Shown: positions 35,629 to 44,482 of the stretch, in pieces | Position numbering within the stretch: the first letter of the stretch is position 1 | Layout: every line of letters starts with the position of its first letter | Assembly (NCBI GenBank): GCA_027460585.1 | Contig: JAPZAP010000104.1 | Location: forward strand, 1 to 49,051 | DNA from: Candidatus Methanoperedens sp. | GTDB taxonomy: Archaea > Halobacteriota > Methanosarcinia > Methanosarcinales > Methanoperedenaceae | DNA: 49,051 nt | Direction: 5' to 3' | Notes under the pieces: generated by a model | Database searches by the model: none | Told to the model about the DNA's origin: nothing | Seen by the model: only the letters and a program-made list of their open reading frames with translations | Position numbers and translations under genes: made by a program

Positions 35629-38316
35629 ATGAAAAATGTGAAAAAAAGATTTGTATTAGGAATAGGAATTTTAATTTTACTGCTGGCGCTGGCAGGAACA
35701 GGAAGCGCGAAAAGTGCTTACTCGGGAGCAGATTGCGGCGTCTGTCATGTAAGCATTGTGGGTGGCGATTATACATTAACATCTGATGGAAGCTATTTCA
35801 GGGATGTTCATAAATTCAACGGAAATACAGTCCCTTCAAGTGCAAGCAGCTGTCTGACATGTCATCCTGACATGACTTCATTCCTGCCGCTTACATCGGT
35901 TGGTTCATCATATAATCAAACTCACAGGTATAATGCAACCACGCTGGCAGCTAAAATGTTACCAGTGCCCGGTTGTGCGAACTGCCATGTGAATGCCGTT
36001 GCTAACAATTTTAGTTTCATTACAGGTACTCCAACATACCTGACATCTTCTGTATGCCAGGATTGCCATAAACCAAAATATGACAATTGGACCAATACAT
36101 TGCATCGTGTAATGTTAACGCCGAAGGATAAAGCCCAGGCAATGGGACTTCCAACTCCTCCAGGTGGCTGGGCGGGCATATCCTATGTAGTTGTATCCAA
36201 ATTCGCATTTGCATATATCAACACAACTGGATATTTCCTTGCTACGAATGATACATATAATACTGAAACTGAAGAGTTTGAAAATGGTCATGCAGGCGCA
36301 GCGTACGGCACCTGTGGAAGATGCCATACTACTGGCTGGGATACGAGCAGTAAACTCTTACCAGGCTTTGCCGGAACCTTTGCCGAGCCGGGAATTGGCT
36401 GTGAGAGATGTCATAAACCAGGAGGCAACGGGCATCAGGTAGTTGTGAATTATTCCGGAACTTTATGTACTGAATGCCACACTGGTGGAAATCATGGAAC
36501 AGGCTGGGAAAACAGCGAACATGCGCCACCTCCATATGAGATCGGCAGCAGTTGTATGTTCTGTCATTCCTCGTTTGATCAATATAAAAATCAGAATGCG
36601 AGTTTTGCTAACGCGACAGGCGTATCGTGCGGAGTATGTCACAATATCCATGATATGACAGATAGCAAATATGCGGCAACATTCTCGCAAGGCACCTTCA
36701 ATCCAACAACATGGTCAAAGGTCGCAGATTCGAAATTAGCTTTCTTCAATGCAACTGCTTCACTAGCAGCAGGCACAGATGTTTTCGATAACCTTTCCAC
36801 AATAACCTCGTTATATCCTGGAACGATTTCCGACAGGAAAGATGCAAGCTATGGTACAGCGCCAATAAATCTCACAGGTCGTCCTGTATCAGAAGTACTG
36901 TGCTCAGAGTGCCATTACAGGCATGGGATAGCCCATATTGCAGGGGTTAACCTGACACATGGCGCCCCAAGTCGGAAAGCAACCTGCACAGACTGCCACA
37001 TGAGTGGATATAATGCTGCGGTGGGTAAAGATTTGATGAAGAATCATGCGATGGACCCACTGACACCAACATCCTGCAAGTGCCACTCGTCGGTACCTGC
37101 ATTAATTAAAGAATGGAACAGAAGCGTACATAACGATAAAGTAGTTGGATTAAGTGGCGGTGCTAACCATTTCTTTGGTACTCTCAACAAAACCACAGGC
37201 GTCGCTAGTGCACAACCAAATTCCTGCCTCAAATGCAAGGATCCGATGAACTGGAACCCTGCTATAGCAGAAAATGTAACTACCAAAGTAAACCTGACTG
37301 ATAGCTTCAAGGGTATTACATGTGCGGTTTGCCATAACATCCACGACATGGGTGACTGGCTCGCCAAGACAAAAGCGATGTTCGGAGCTTCAAAGCCCTA
37401 TGCATGGTATAATAAGGATGCAATTTTGACCGGAACCCGGTTCAAAGCAAACTACACCATAGAGGAATCAACAACAGAGCTATGCGGCAACTGTCATTCG
37501 AATATCAGATATGGCAGTACAGGCCCGGGCTGGGCAAGTGCTACTGCAACTTCCCCAATAAAGCCACACGGATTCCCGGCAAAGGACTTGTTCGTTGGCT
37601 CGTGGAAGGAGACGGGCTTGTTGAAATTTGAGTGTGTCGATTGTCATTTTGCAAAAATGAGCAGAGACGCGAATGGGACAAGTCTGCCTGCCGACAAGAG
37701 GGTAGTAGGTCACTCATTTAAAGTGAACACTACTATACTGATGAACGGCACAAAATGTTCAAGCTGCCATGTAACCGGAAGCGAACTGGGCAACCTGAGC
37801 ACCACGATCGAGGATGTACAGGACGAAACCCACGCTAAGTGGAACAGCACAAACGCAATCGTTTCAGGCGCATTGGCAAATTATAATGCATATAACGGTA
37901 CGAAGAACTTCAGCCGTACATTGATTGCCCAGGCGTACTGGAATGTACAATGGGTGTCATCAGATGAAAGCTGGGGTGTACATAATCCATCCAAAGTAAA
38001 TGATCTTCTGGATCAAGCTGTAGCACTGGCGATATCTTCGAACCAGTCTCTTGGCATGGCCGGCAGTTCAAATGTGCAATTATATAAAGGTTGGAACCTT
38101 GTGTCGTTAAACGCAACACCAGCAAGTACATCACCAATATCGGTAATGTCTTCGGTATCGGGCAATTTGAATATTGTCTGGGGCCTGAATGCTGCAACCC
38201 AAACATGGGTAATGTATAACCCGGCAAGACCTGCCGATATGAATACCTTGACGAGTATGGTCAAGGGTGTAAGCTATGAGATAAAAGTAGCGAATAATTG
38301 TATATGGACGGTTTAA
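35629..38316 (+). CDS. Secreted multiheme c-type cytochrome with 15 CxxCH, one CxCH and one CxxCK site (cassette 2)
   Basis: 895 residues, a close paralogue of the cytochrome at 31992 along its whole length. It has the same signal peptide, the same order of haem sites and the same haem-free C-terminal domain. Fifteen CxxCH motifs are intact. The site equal to CLPCH of the paralogue is CKCH (C483, C485, H486), one residue shorter and perhaps not haem-binding. CLKCK is kept (C533-C536, Lys537). The middle region (about residues 370-430) differs most. ATG 35629 is drawn, but GGAGATGA 5 bases before GTG 35638 suggests that start. Probably extracellular, with electron-transfer or reductase function. 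Confidence 0.93.
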   Translation: MKNVKKRFVLGIGILILLLALAGTGSAKSAYSGADCGVCHVSIVGGDYTLTSDGSYFRDVHKFNGNTVPSSASSCLTCHPDMTSFLPLTSVGSSYNQTHRYNATTLAAKMLPVPGCANCHVNAVANNFSFITGTPTYLTSSVCQDCHKPKYDNWTNTLHRVMLTPKDKAQAMGLPTPPGGWAGISYVVVSKFAFAYINTTGYFLATNDTYNTETEEFENGHAGAAYGTCGRCHTTGWDTSSKLLPGFAGTFAEPGIGCERCHKPGGNGHQVVVNYSGTLCTECHTGGNHGTGWENSEHAPPPYEIGSSCMFCHSSFDQYKNQNASFANATGVSCGVCHNIHDMTDSKYAATFSQGTFNPTTWSKVADSKLAFFNATASLAAGTDVFDNLSTITSLYPGTISDRKDASYGTAPINLTGRPVSEVLCSECHYRHGIAHIAGVNLTHGAPSRKATCTDCHMSGYNAAVGKDLMKNHAMDPLTPTSCKCHSSVPALIKEWNRSVHNDKVVGLSGGANHFFGTLNKTTGVASAQPNSCLKCKDPMNWNPAIAENVTTKVNLTDSFKGITCAVCHNIHDMGDWLAKTKAMFGASKPYAWYNKDAILTGTRFKANYTIEESTTELCGNCHSNIRYGSTGPGWASATATSPIKPHGFPAKDLFVGSWKETGLLKFECVDCHFAKMSRDANGTSLPADKRVVGHSFKVNTTILMNGTKCSSCHVTGSELGNLSTTIEDVQDETHAKWNSTNAIVSGALANYNAYNGTKNFSRTLIAQAYWNVQWVSSDESWGVHNPSKVNDLLDQAVALAISSNQSLGMAGSSNVQLYKGWNLVSLNATPASTSPISVMSSVSGNLNIVWGLNAATQTWVMYNPARPADMNTLTSMVKGVSYEIKVANNCIWTV

Positions 38317-38335
38317 TGACCGTCCATTTTTTTTT
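38306..38335 (+). terminator. Stop-codon hairpin with T-run after cytochrome 2
   Basis: GGACGGT-TTAATG-ACCGTCC followed by nine T, identical to the element at 34654. It stands 11 bases before the next start codon. Confidence 0.7.
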
Positions 38336-38346
38336 GGAGTGAACTC

Positions 38347-38973
38347 ATGAAAAAAAATATATTATTTGTTTTACTTTTGCTTTTTATCCCACTTGCCCAG
38401 GCAGTACCGCCTGTGACATCATACTGGGGTACTGTGACATTAGATGGTTTAACAATACCAAATGCTGCAGTAACCGTCGTTGATTCTTCAGGCAATACAG
38501 TGGCCACTGCAACAACTGATTCGAGCTCTCGATATTCGGTCGTTGTGCCATGGGCTGATTCATACACTTCGAGTGTATCATTGACATTCAAAGTTAATGG
38601 GTATATAGCAACCACAGCGACAATAGGCGCTCAGGGGGATGATATAAATCTTAACCTTGCAGCAAGCAGCAGCAGTGGCGGAAGCAGCGGTGGAGGCGGC
38701 GGTGGGAGCAGCAGCGGTGGAACCTACCCATCTGGCTATTCCAACACGGGAGGAGCAGCACAAGCAACCACAGTACAGACATCTACAGCTACACCGGTGG
38801 GTGGGAAAACCGAAGTACCGACCACAACGGCCACACCTGTAGTAACAGAAACAACAACGGCTACAACAAAACCGACTTCAGCGCCATCAACTCCAGCGTT
38901 TGAAGCAATAATCGCTGTATTTGCAATAGCAATGATTGCTTCAGTGTTAAAGAACAATAGATATAGAAGATGA
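38347..38973 (+). CDS. CnaB/carboxypeptidase-regulatory-like surface protein with PGF-CTERM-like anchor (cassette 2)
   Basis: 208 residues, nearly identical to the protein at 34695 up to about residue 130. The stalk then differs in Thr/Pro content. The tail reads 'TPAFEAIIAVFAIAMIASVL' plus KNNRYRR, so the PGF of the paralogue is PAF here; whether archaeosortase still accepts it is unknown. GGAGTGA precedes ATG 38347. It completes the duplicated cassette. Confidence 0.84.
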   Translation: MKKNILFVLLLLFIPLAQAVPPVTSYWGTVTLDGLTIPNAAVTVVDSSGNTVATATTDSSSRYSVVVPWADSYTSSVSLTFKVNGYIATTATIGAQGDDINLNLAASSSSGGSSGGGGGGSSSGGTYPSGYSNTGGAAQATTVQTSTATPVGGKTEVPTTTATPVVTETTTATTKPTSAPSTPAFEAIIAVFAIAMIASVLKNNRYRR

Positions 38974-38997
38974 GTTAGATCATCTTCTTCTTTTTTT
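38965..38997 (+). terminator. Hairpin terminator overlapping the stop codon
   Basis: AGAAGATGA (38965-38973) pairs with TCATCTTCT (38980-38988), then TC and seven T. It is the third copy of this terminator type in the window. Confidence 0.75.
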
Positions 38998-39026
38998 ATT
39001 CGTCATATAAACTGTCGAAGTTTCAA

Positions 39027-39509
39027 TCATTGTATCCAATTCTGGGATTTTACCCTTTCCAAGATATTTTTCCAGTGGCTCCCCTGCCAATAAACCTGTC
39101 CGCAATTATCGCATATCCAGAACTCTGTCCCGTTTTCAAGTCTTTCCGGATAGATATACTCTTAAGTCTTTAATATCTCTATTTCGGAAGTGTCGATTTT
39201 TCGAATTAAAGAGTTGCAAATCGTACATCTATCCATTCTGGGCTCAAAAGACAATTTAAATTGCGTCCGGATCTCACAAAGCTGTTCCATGATATTGGGG
39301 GACTGGACATCATACGCGCCCAGACCTTTTTTTATGGCTTTGCGGATTAGGATAGCATCTCTGGAAATAAGAATCCTGTCCTCTTTTTCCGCAAGTTCAA
39401 GAAGTAAATCATCCTCATTTTCCTGCTTTTTGATCTCAAGAGTGTCATACCCGAAAAGGCGAAGCCAGCGCGACAGCCTTCCCAGCATCCTGTCAGCAAT
39501 GAATTTCAT
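39027..39509 (-). pseudogene. Mut7-C RNase domain protein interrupted by an in-frame TAA
   Basis: From ATG 39509 the frame gives 'MKFIADRMLGRLSRWLRLFGYDT', the Mut7-C PIN-like RNase start. Conserved acidic residues and the first zinc pair 'CTIC' follow. At 39162-39164 (codon 116) there is a TAA. The same frame then continues without break through 'WICDNCGQVYWQGSHW', which is exactly the missing second zinc pair and C-terminal signature, to a TGA at 39027. So one nonsense change cuts off about 45 residues. Either the gene is decaying, the base is a sequencing error, or the stop is bypassed. It is 16 bases downstream of the MFS gene. Confidence 0.8.
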
Positions 39510-39525
39510 AATGCATCCCCTGAAC

Positions 39526-40893
39526 TCATTCGCTTTTCGGTCTGGTTCGCACAAGCGAAACTACTACCGCAATTCCACAAATGATCGCAGAAACAACGAA
39601 GGTGTCATGAAATGCCGGCAGGAATGAACTCTTGATATTTCCATAGAAAACATACCTGTTCGAGAAAACAGCCCCGGAAACCGCAACGCCAATAACCATA
39701 CCCATATTTCTCATCGTTCCCATGATCCCTGCCGAGATGCCCAGTTGTTCCTTTGGGAGTGAACCCATGATTATACTGTTATTGGGCGGCTGGAAAAGCC
39801 CCATCCCAAGACCAAGAAGAGATAATCGAAAGGCTACTTCGGTGAAACTTGAATTATCATTCAGGTACCCAAGGGAGAGGATGGATAATGCTGCGATGCC
39901 TATCCCTATTGAACTTAGCACATGCGAATTCGTCCGATCGGATAACCAGCCGCTTAATGGCGATACTACCGACATTACAAGAGGCACTGCCATGAAAACA
40001 ATACCTACGTCCTGTGGTGAATATTTAAGCTCATCCTGAAGCAAGAAAGGCATCAAAAGTATAACGCTATACATTGCCATAAAACTTATAAGAGCGCTGA
40101 TGTTTGCTGCCGCAAAAGGCCTGTTCCTGAAATGCCGAAGATCAAGAACTGGCTGCTTTGCCCTGATTTCAATGGTAACAAAAATAATAAAAACTACCAG
40201 AGATGATACAAACAAGAATATAATGAAGCTTGAGCCCCAGCCCTTTTCCTGGCCTTCGCTTAATGCAAGCAGTAATGCGATCAGGCTGACGAACAGTGTG
40301 AGGGCACCAGGAATGTCAAATTCCTGGCCTTTACTTTTTTCATCATTATGAAGCACTTTGAGCGCCATAATCGTACCCACTATCCCCACCGGGATATTTA
40401 TATAGAAAATAGATTGCCATCCGACTCTCTGGATCAGGAAACCGCCCAGTACAGGTCCGGTCATCGAACCTATTGCAACGACCGTTCCGATCAATCCCAT
40501 AGCTTTTCCTCTTTCACGGGGAGGGAATGTATGTGTTATTATCGCAACTCCTGTCGCCATCAACATGGCTGCGCCTATTCCCTGGAATATCCTGAAAAGT
40601 ATCAGTTGCCCTTCAGTCGTTGAAAACGCGCACAATCCGGAACCGACCGTGAAAATAGCAAGTCCCCCGGCAAAAATTATTTTCCTGCCGATCATGTCCG
40701 ATATCCTTCCGAGGCTCAGGAGCAGGCTTGTTATGGTCACAAGATATGCCATTACGACCCATTCGATAGTGGTTATGTCAGTTTTAAAATAATCGGTAAG
40801 CGTGGGTAAAGCGACATTCACGATGCTCCCGTCAAGGGTAGCCATAAATATCCCTATCCAGACGACCGCCATCGCTTTCCACTTATATTCCAT
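39526..40893 (-). CDS. MFS drug exporter, DHA2 (EmrB/QacA-like) family
   Basis: 455 residues with 12-14 predicted membrane helices. Family motifs seen are 'LDGSIVNVALPTL' in helix 1 (motif D1), 'GRISDMIGRKIIF' (motif A) and 'GSMTGPVLGGFLI' (motif C of drug/H+ antiporters). It probably extrudes a small hydrophobic compound with proton exchange; the substrate is unknown. It starts at the base next to the moaB stop, so the two are co-transcribed. Confidence 0.9.
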   Translation of the reverse strand: MEYKWKAMAVVWIGIFMATLDGSIVNVALPTLTDYFKTDITTIEWVVMAYLVTITSLLLSLGRISDMIGRKIIFAGGLAIFTVGSGLCAFSTTEGQLILFRIFQGIGAAMLMATGVAIITHTFPPRERGKAMGLIGTVVAIGSMTGPVLGGFLIQRVGWQSIFYINIPVGIVGTIMALKVLHNDEKSKGQEFDIPGALTLFVSLIALLLALSEGQEKGWGSSFIIFLFVSSLVVFIIFVTIEIRAKQPVLDLRHFRNRPFAAANISALISFMAMYSVILLMPFLLQDELKYSPQDVGIVFMAVPLVMSVVSPLSGWLSDRTNSHVLSSIGIGIAALSILSLGYLNDNSSFTEVAFRLSLLGLGMGLFQPPNNSIIMGSLPKEQLGISAGIMGTMRNMGMVIGVAVSGAVFSNRYVFYGNIKSSFLPAFHDTFVVSAIICGIAVVVSLVRTRPKSE

Positions 40894-41427
40894 TCAATTT
40901 CCCTTCACATGTTTCAGGATATGCCCCATTTCAGGAAGGATAAGTTCAAGTGCCAGTTTTACAGCATTGGGCGATCCCGGAAGGCAAAAAATTACTTTTC
41001 CGCGGGCGATCCCAGCTAGAGCTCTTGTAAGCATTACGGAATTCCCAACCTGCTCGATGCTTTTTGACCTGAAGAGCTCACCAAATCCCGGCATTTCTTT
41101 CTCTATGAATGGTGTAACAGCTTCTATCGTCACATCCGCTGGCGATAGACCCGTTCCCCCGCTTGAAATTATTACGTCAGCGTCTGAATATAATGAACTT
41201 TTAAAGGCGTCCCTTATCATTTCCATATTATCGGGGATCAATTCATAATTTGATATCCTGCCGCCTTTGACCTGTGCCATCCCCCATACGAGTTTTCCCG
41301 ATACATCCTCGGCACGCTCAGGACGGTCTATTTTCCCGTATTTTTCATATCGGGAGGTGCTTATGGTCAATATTGCGCACTTATAATTTACCGGCGCATT
41401 TTCCTTATGAAGCAGCGAGGTATCCAT
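40894..41427 (-). CDS. moaB: Molybdenum cofactor biosynthesis protein MoaB
   Basis: 177 residues of the MoaB/MogA family, which adenylylates molybdopterin before metal insertion. Signatures are 'ILTISTSRY', 'VIISSGGTGLSPADVTIEAVTP' and 'FCLPGSPNAVKLALELILPEMGHIL'. In this window the pterin cofactor has an obvious consumer in FwdB, although the genes are 36 kb apart. It is the first gene of a three-gene run with the MFS exporter and the broken Mut7-C gene. Confidence 0.93.
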   Translation of the reverse strand: MDTSLLHKENAPVNYKCAILTISTSRYEKYGKIDRPERAEDVSGKLVWGMAQVKGGRISNYELIPDNMEMIRDAFKSSLYSDADVIISSGGTGLSPADVTIEAVTPFIEKEMPGFGELFRSKSIEQVGNSVMLTRALAGIARGKVIFCLPGSPNAVKLALELILPEMGHILKHVKGN

Positions 41428-41528
41428 GAGGGTTCATATAGTTTAAGTATATTATAAAATTACTCATAAGGGACCGCATTTGGCTATGATTAAATACTTT
41501 AAACACTTTATATTTTGCAATTGAATGA

Positions 41529-41846
41529 TTGGATGATATTTTGGATATAGATTATATTCTTGAATGTTTGTCAAAACTTAGTGCAAGCGATCTGCATTCC
41601 ACAAAACATTTTGAGTTAAGAGTTAGCCTGCGTCGAAATTATATTATTTCTGACGTAGATAGTATACGTTCAATAATCCTAAACGATAAGCCAGTTGGTA
41701 TTTTAAAGCAAACTGAAACAAAATTTAAACTTATATATAAAATATATGATGAATATGATTTAACAATAATTATAAGTAGTACCGCTCTTATTCCAATATC
41801 ATTTAATTTAGTAACAATTTCATTGAGAAATCTAATAAGAGGTTGA
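41529..41846 (+). CDS. Putative DUF4258-like toxin
   Basis: 105 residues starting at TTG 41529 (or TTG 41541, which would fit a leaderless start from a TATA box near 41507-41516). The pattern 'HSTKHFELRVSLRRNYIISDVDSIRSIIL..KPVG' then 'KFKLIYKIYDEYDLTIII' recalls DUF4258/MqsR-like small RNases. It is more AT-rich than its neighbours. The next gene follows at once and looks like a DUF2283 antitoxin, the usual partner. Family assignment is moderate. Confidence 0.55.
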   Translation: MDDILDIDYILECLSKLSASDLHSTKHFELRVSLRRNYIISDVDSIRSIILNDKPVGILKQTETKFKLIYKIYDEYDLTIIISSTALIPISFNLVTISLRNLIRG

Positions 41847-41855
41847 GTGAAGATA

Positions 41856-42239
41856 ATGAGTGAGTCGAATGAGTGCCTTTTGAAAGTGAAGGCAGACGAG
41901 TATGATTTTCAAAATGATAGTCTATTATTTTATAAAGAAGGTGAAAAGTACAAGTCATCAATAGAATTTAATGGTATAATTCTTGATTTCAATGAAAATG
42001 ATACTATAATGAGCCTTGAAATGTTAGACGTATCAGAAAAATTTCATGTTTCAAAAACAGAACTTCTTAATATAAAAAACTTTGATGCAACCATAGAAAT
42101 CAACGAAAAAAACATAAAATTAACCATGAAAATGGAAATAATCAAAAGAAACAAAGTTTTAGCTAAATGTTTGGAAGCATTAACAATAAATAATACAAAT
42201 CTTCCATCCAGCACGCAAGAAATTGCTGTTACCTGCTGA
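41856..42239 (+). CDS. Putative DUF2283-like antitoxin
   Basis: 127 residues from ATG 41856 (GTG 41847 is also possible). The core 'VKADEYDFQNDSLLFYKEGEKYKSSIEFNGIILDFNENDTIMSLEMLDVS' matches the DUF2283 pattern in which a strand pair leads to 'DFDexgxIVGIEILDAS'. DUF2283 proteins commonly follow DUF4258 toxins. A C-terminal extension of about 60 polar residues is longer than usual for the family. It starts 9 bases after the toxin stop. Confidence 0.5.
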   Translation: MSESNECLLKVKADEYDFQNDSLLFYKEGEKYKSSIEFNGIILDFNENDTIMSLEMLDVSEKFHVSKTELLNIKNFDATIEINEKNIKLTMKMEIIKRNKVLAKCLEALTINNTNLPSSTQEIAVTC

Positions 42240-42304
42240 AACTTAAGACGTTACAGTCCTTCATATACAAATCTTCTATCAGTGCCAATCATAAACAAAG
42301 TCTT

Positions 42305-43345
42305 TCATGGCACCACAAATATCCCTTTCGCAGTTTTAACGATCTTAACCTCATTTCCCGCCTCTGCACTCAGGAATTCAGGTCGTTTGATGGTGATAGT
42401 TTCATAGGTCTCAGGATCAAGTACCTGTATCGTCCTCTCTTCGTCCGCAACGAGAACTGCTAGAACAGCATCCTGTTTCCGGCTCAGTTTTTTCACATCT
42501 ATCAGGTCATTGAAATTCTCCATGAACCTTTTTCCCGTTTCAAGGTCTATCCCGGTCACATGTTTTCCACAATTCTGGACTTCAATTACCTTATCACCAA
42601 CGATTATTATATCACCCCGGACAAATTCCGGAAGGCGAAGAGCAAATGTTATGCGGTAAAGATCTACCCCGTTCTTCTGGCCTACAAGCTTCGGGGATTC
42701 CAGGAATTTTCCCCCATAAACATCAATTATTGCCTTGCATATCTGTTTTCCAAGTTTCATCGACCCGACATAATAATCGACACCTTCGTCAAGCTCAAGT
42801 ATACTTGCAATGAACGAAAGCCTGTCCCCCTTAACACGTGAGCGCGATGCAACATCCTCGGCGATCTGTGTGCATTTTCCTAACTCTTCGCTCGTGGGAA
42901 TGCGCTTATCAGCGCGGATCTGGACAATGCCTTCAAAATAACCGCCGGCTATCCTGCTGCATGTATCGCATGTCTCCCGGCTTATTCTCACTTCAGTATC
43001 AAGCGCAACTTCGATCGGGGCGCCTTTGATCTTCCCGCTTCCTTCTATATGCACTTTGTATCTTGAATAATCCATCGGTTTTAGTGTAAAATCCAATTTC
43101 ACATCATGAGCTTCGGGGTCATGTTCAAGCGATCCGTTCACACATTCCATGATCGTTTTTTCTTCATCTTCCCCTGAAGACCATTTTCCTCTCTTGAATA
43201 CCGAGCCGCAGGTCGCACATATGCGTGTATACAGGACTTGTGCGCATTTGATCAATGTTCTGTTTTGTGTAAAGCACTGCTTGCATACATTATCAAAAAA
43301 GACGTCGGTATCTTTACCGCATTTTGGACAGAATAAAGTTGCCAT
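42305..43345 (-). CDS. NMD3 family 60S/50S ribosome-associated protein
   Basis: 346 residues. The N-terminus has the NMD3 zinc ribbons (CPKC at 6-9 and CKQC near 17-20), then 'CATCGSVFKRGKW' and a later 'CDTCSRIAGGYFEGIVQIR', the hallmark of the family. An OB-like region closes the protein ('GDIIIVGDKVIEV'). In eukaryotes NMD3 is the large-subunit export adaptor; the archaeal form probably works in large-subunit maturation. The start ATG overlaps the stop of the epimerase gene (TAATG). Confidence 0.92.
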   Translation of the reverse strand: MATLFCPKCGKDTDVFFDNVCKQCFTQNRTLIKCAQVLYTRICATCGSVFKRGKWSSGEDEEKTIMECVNGSLEHDPEAHDVKLDFTLKPMDYSRYKVHIEGSGKIKGAPIEVALDTEVRISRETCDTCSRIAGGYFEGIVQIRADKRIPTSEELGKCTQIAEDVASRSRVKGDRLSFIASILELDEGVDYYVGSMKLGKQICKAIIDVYGGKFLESPKLVGQKNGVDLYRITFALRLPEFVRGDIIIVGDKVIEVQNCGKHVTGIDLETGKRFMENFNDLIDVKKLSRKQDAVLAVLVADEERTIQVLDPETYETITIKRPEFLSAEAGNEVKIVKTAKGIFVVP

Positions 43346-44289
43346 TATTGTTTTTCCAGTGTACTTCTTGTCGCAGCAATTACGCTGCTTTTTGAATTAT
43401 GCGAGGGATTCCAGCCAAGCTTCTGCAATTTATCAATGGAAAGAAGCATTTTTGGCACATCGCCTTTCCAGCCGCGATTTCCACCTGTATAAGTGAATTT
43501 AACGTCATGCAGCCCCATTTCTTTCACTATCAACTCTCCGATCTGTGTCGAATTGATAGTGTCAGTAGAACCGATATTGAATATATTTGCCATTTCATCG
43601 CTGTTGTTTACAGCAAACAGGATGCCTTCTATACAATCGGAAACGTGGATATATGATTTTCGCTGCTGCCCATCGCCAAGGATCTCAAGTGCCTTCGGGT
43701 TTGTCTTCAATTTGTTGATAAAATCGATGATTATCCCGTGAGTTCCCCGCTCACCCACGATATTTGCAAAACGGAAGATCCATGATCTCATCTCAAATGT
43801 ATGACAATATGAAGTTATGAGCGCTTCACAGGCAAGTTTCGATGCCCCGTATAATGATATCGGAATAAGCGGGCCATAATTTTCAGGTGTGGGAATAATA
43901 GATGCTTCGCCATAGACTGTGGATGTTGATGTAAATACGATATTTTGCTGTTTATTCATCCGCATCGATTCAAGCAGGTTATAAGTAACCATTATATTCT
44001 GTTCAAGATGGACCTTTGTATTCTCCGCGCCAAGACGTACATCAGGATTTGCGGCAAGATGATAAACCATGTCAGCGCCTTTGATCGCCTGTTTTAATTT
44101 TTCAAGTTCCAGCATATCAAGTTTGACTAATTTGAAATTTGGATCCTGATCGTGATGTTCTATGAACTCCATTTTTCCGGAACTCAGGTTGTCGATAACT
44201 GTAACTTCATTTCCACCTGCGATCAATTTATCGACCAGGTGGCTTCCAATGAAACCTGCTCCTCCGGTAACTATTATTTTTCTTTTCAT
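43345..44289 (-). CDS. NAD-dependent sugar-nucleotide epimerase (UDP-glucose 4-epimerase-like)
   Basis: 314 residues of the extended SDR family. The NAD site is 'VTGGAGFIGSHLVDKL' at residues 6-21. The catalytic triad is visible as 'FTSTSTVYGE' (Ser/Thr) and 'SLYGASKLACE' (YxxxK). It probably makes a UDP-sugar for surface glycans. It is upstream of and overlaps NMD3 by one base; the two may be co-transcribed without functional link. Confidence 0.9.
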   Translation of the reverse strand: MKRKIIVTGGAGFIGSHLVDKLIAGGNEVTVIDNLSSGKMEFIEHHDQDPNFKLVKLDMLELEKLKQAIKGADMVYHLAANPDVRLGAENTKVHLEQNIMVTYNLLESMRMNKQQNIVFTSTSTVYGEASIIPTPENYGPLIPISLYGASKLACEALITSYCHTFEMRSWIFRFANIVGERGTHGIIIDFINKLKTNPKALEILGDGQQRKSYIHVSDCIEGILFAVNNSDEMANIFNIGSTDTINSTQIGELIVKEMGLHDVKFTYTGGNRGWKGDVPKMLLSIDKLQKLGWNPSHNSKSSVIAATRSTLEKQ

Positions 44290-44357
44290 TTAGACCTCAA
44301 TGCCTTGCTTAAGTTGTAGTTTGTTATCATAAATATTGCTGATTGCGAGATTGTAAT

Positions 44358-44446
44358 AATCTGTGTTAATCCGTGTCTTGGGATTGTGTTTTTCCTTACA
44401 TCCCAGGTTTATACAATCTCTTTTTAGACACGGATTAACGCAGATT
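44358..44446. repeat. Inverted repeat with 21-base arms (AATCCGTGT type)
   Basis: The arms 44358-44378 and 44426-44446 match with a single difference, and both contain GTTAATCCGTGTCT or its complement. The 47-base loop is AT-rich. It lies between the DUF531 and epimerase genes and could end transcription from the right. It is related in wording to the element at 30678. Confidence 0.65.
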
Positions 44447-44482
44447 TACACGGATTTAATGTCAAATTCTTTTTTGTTCATT

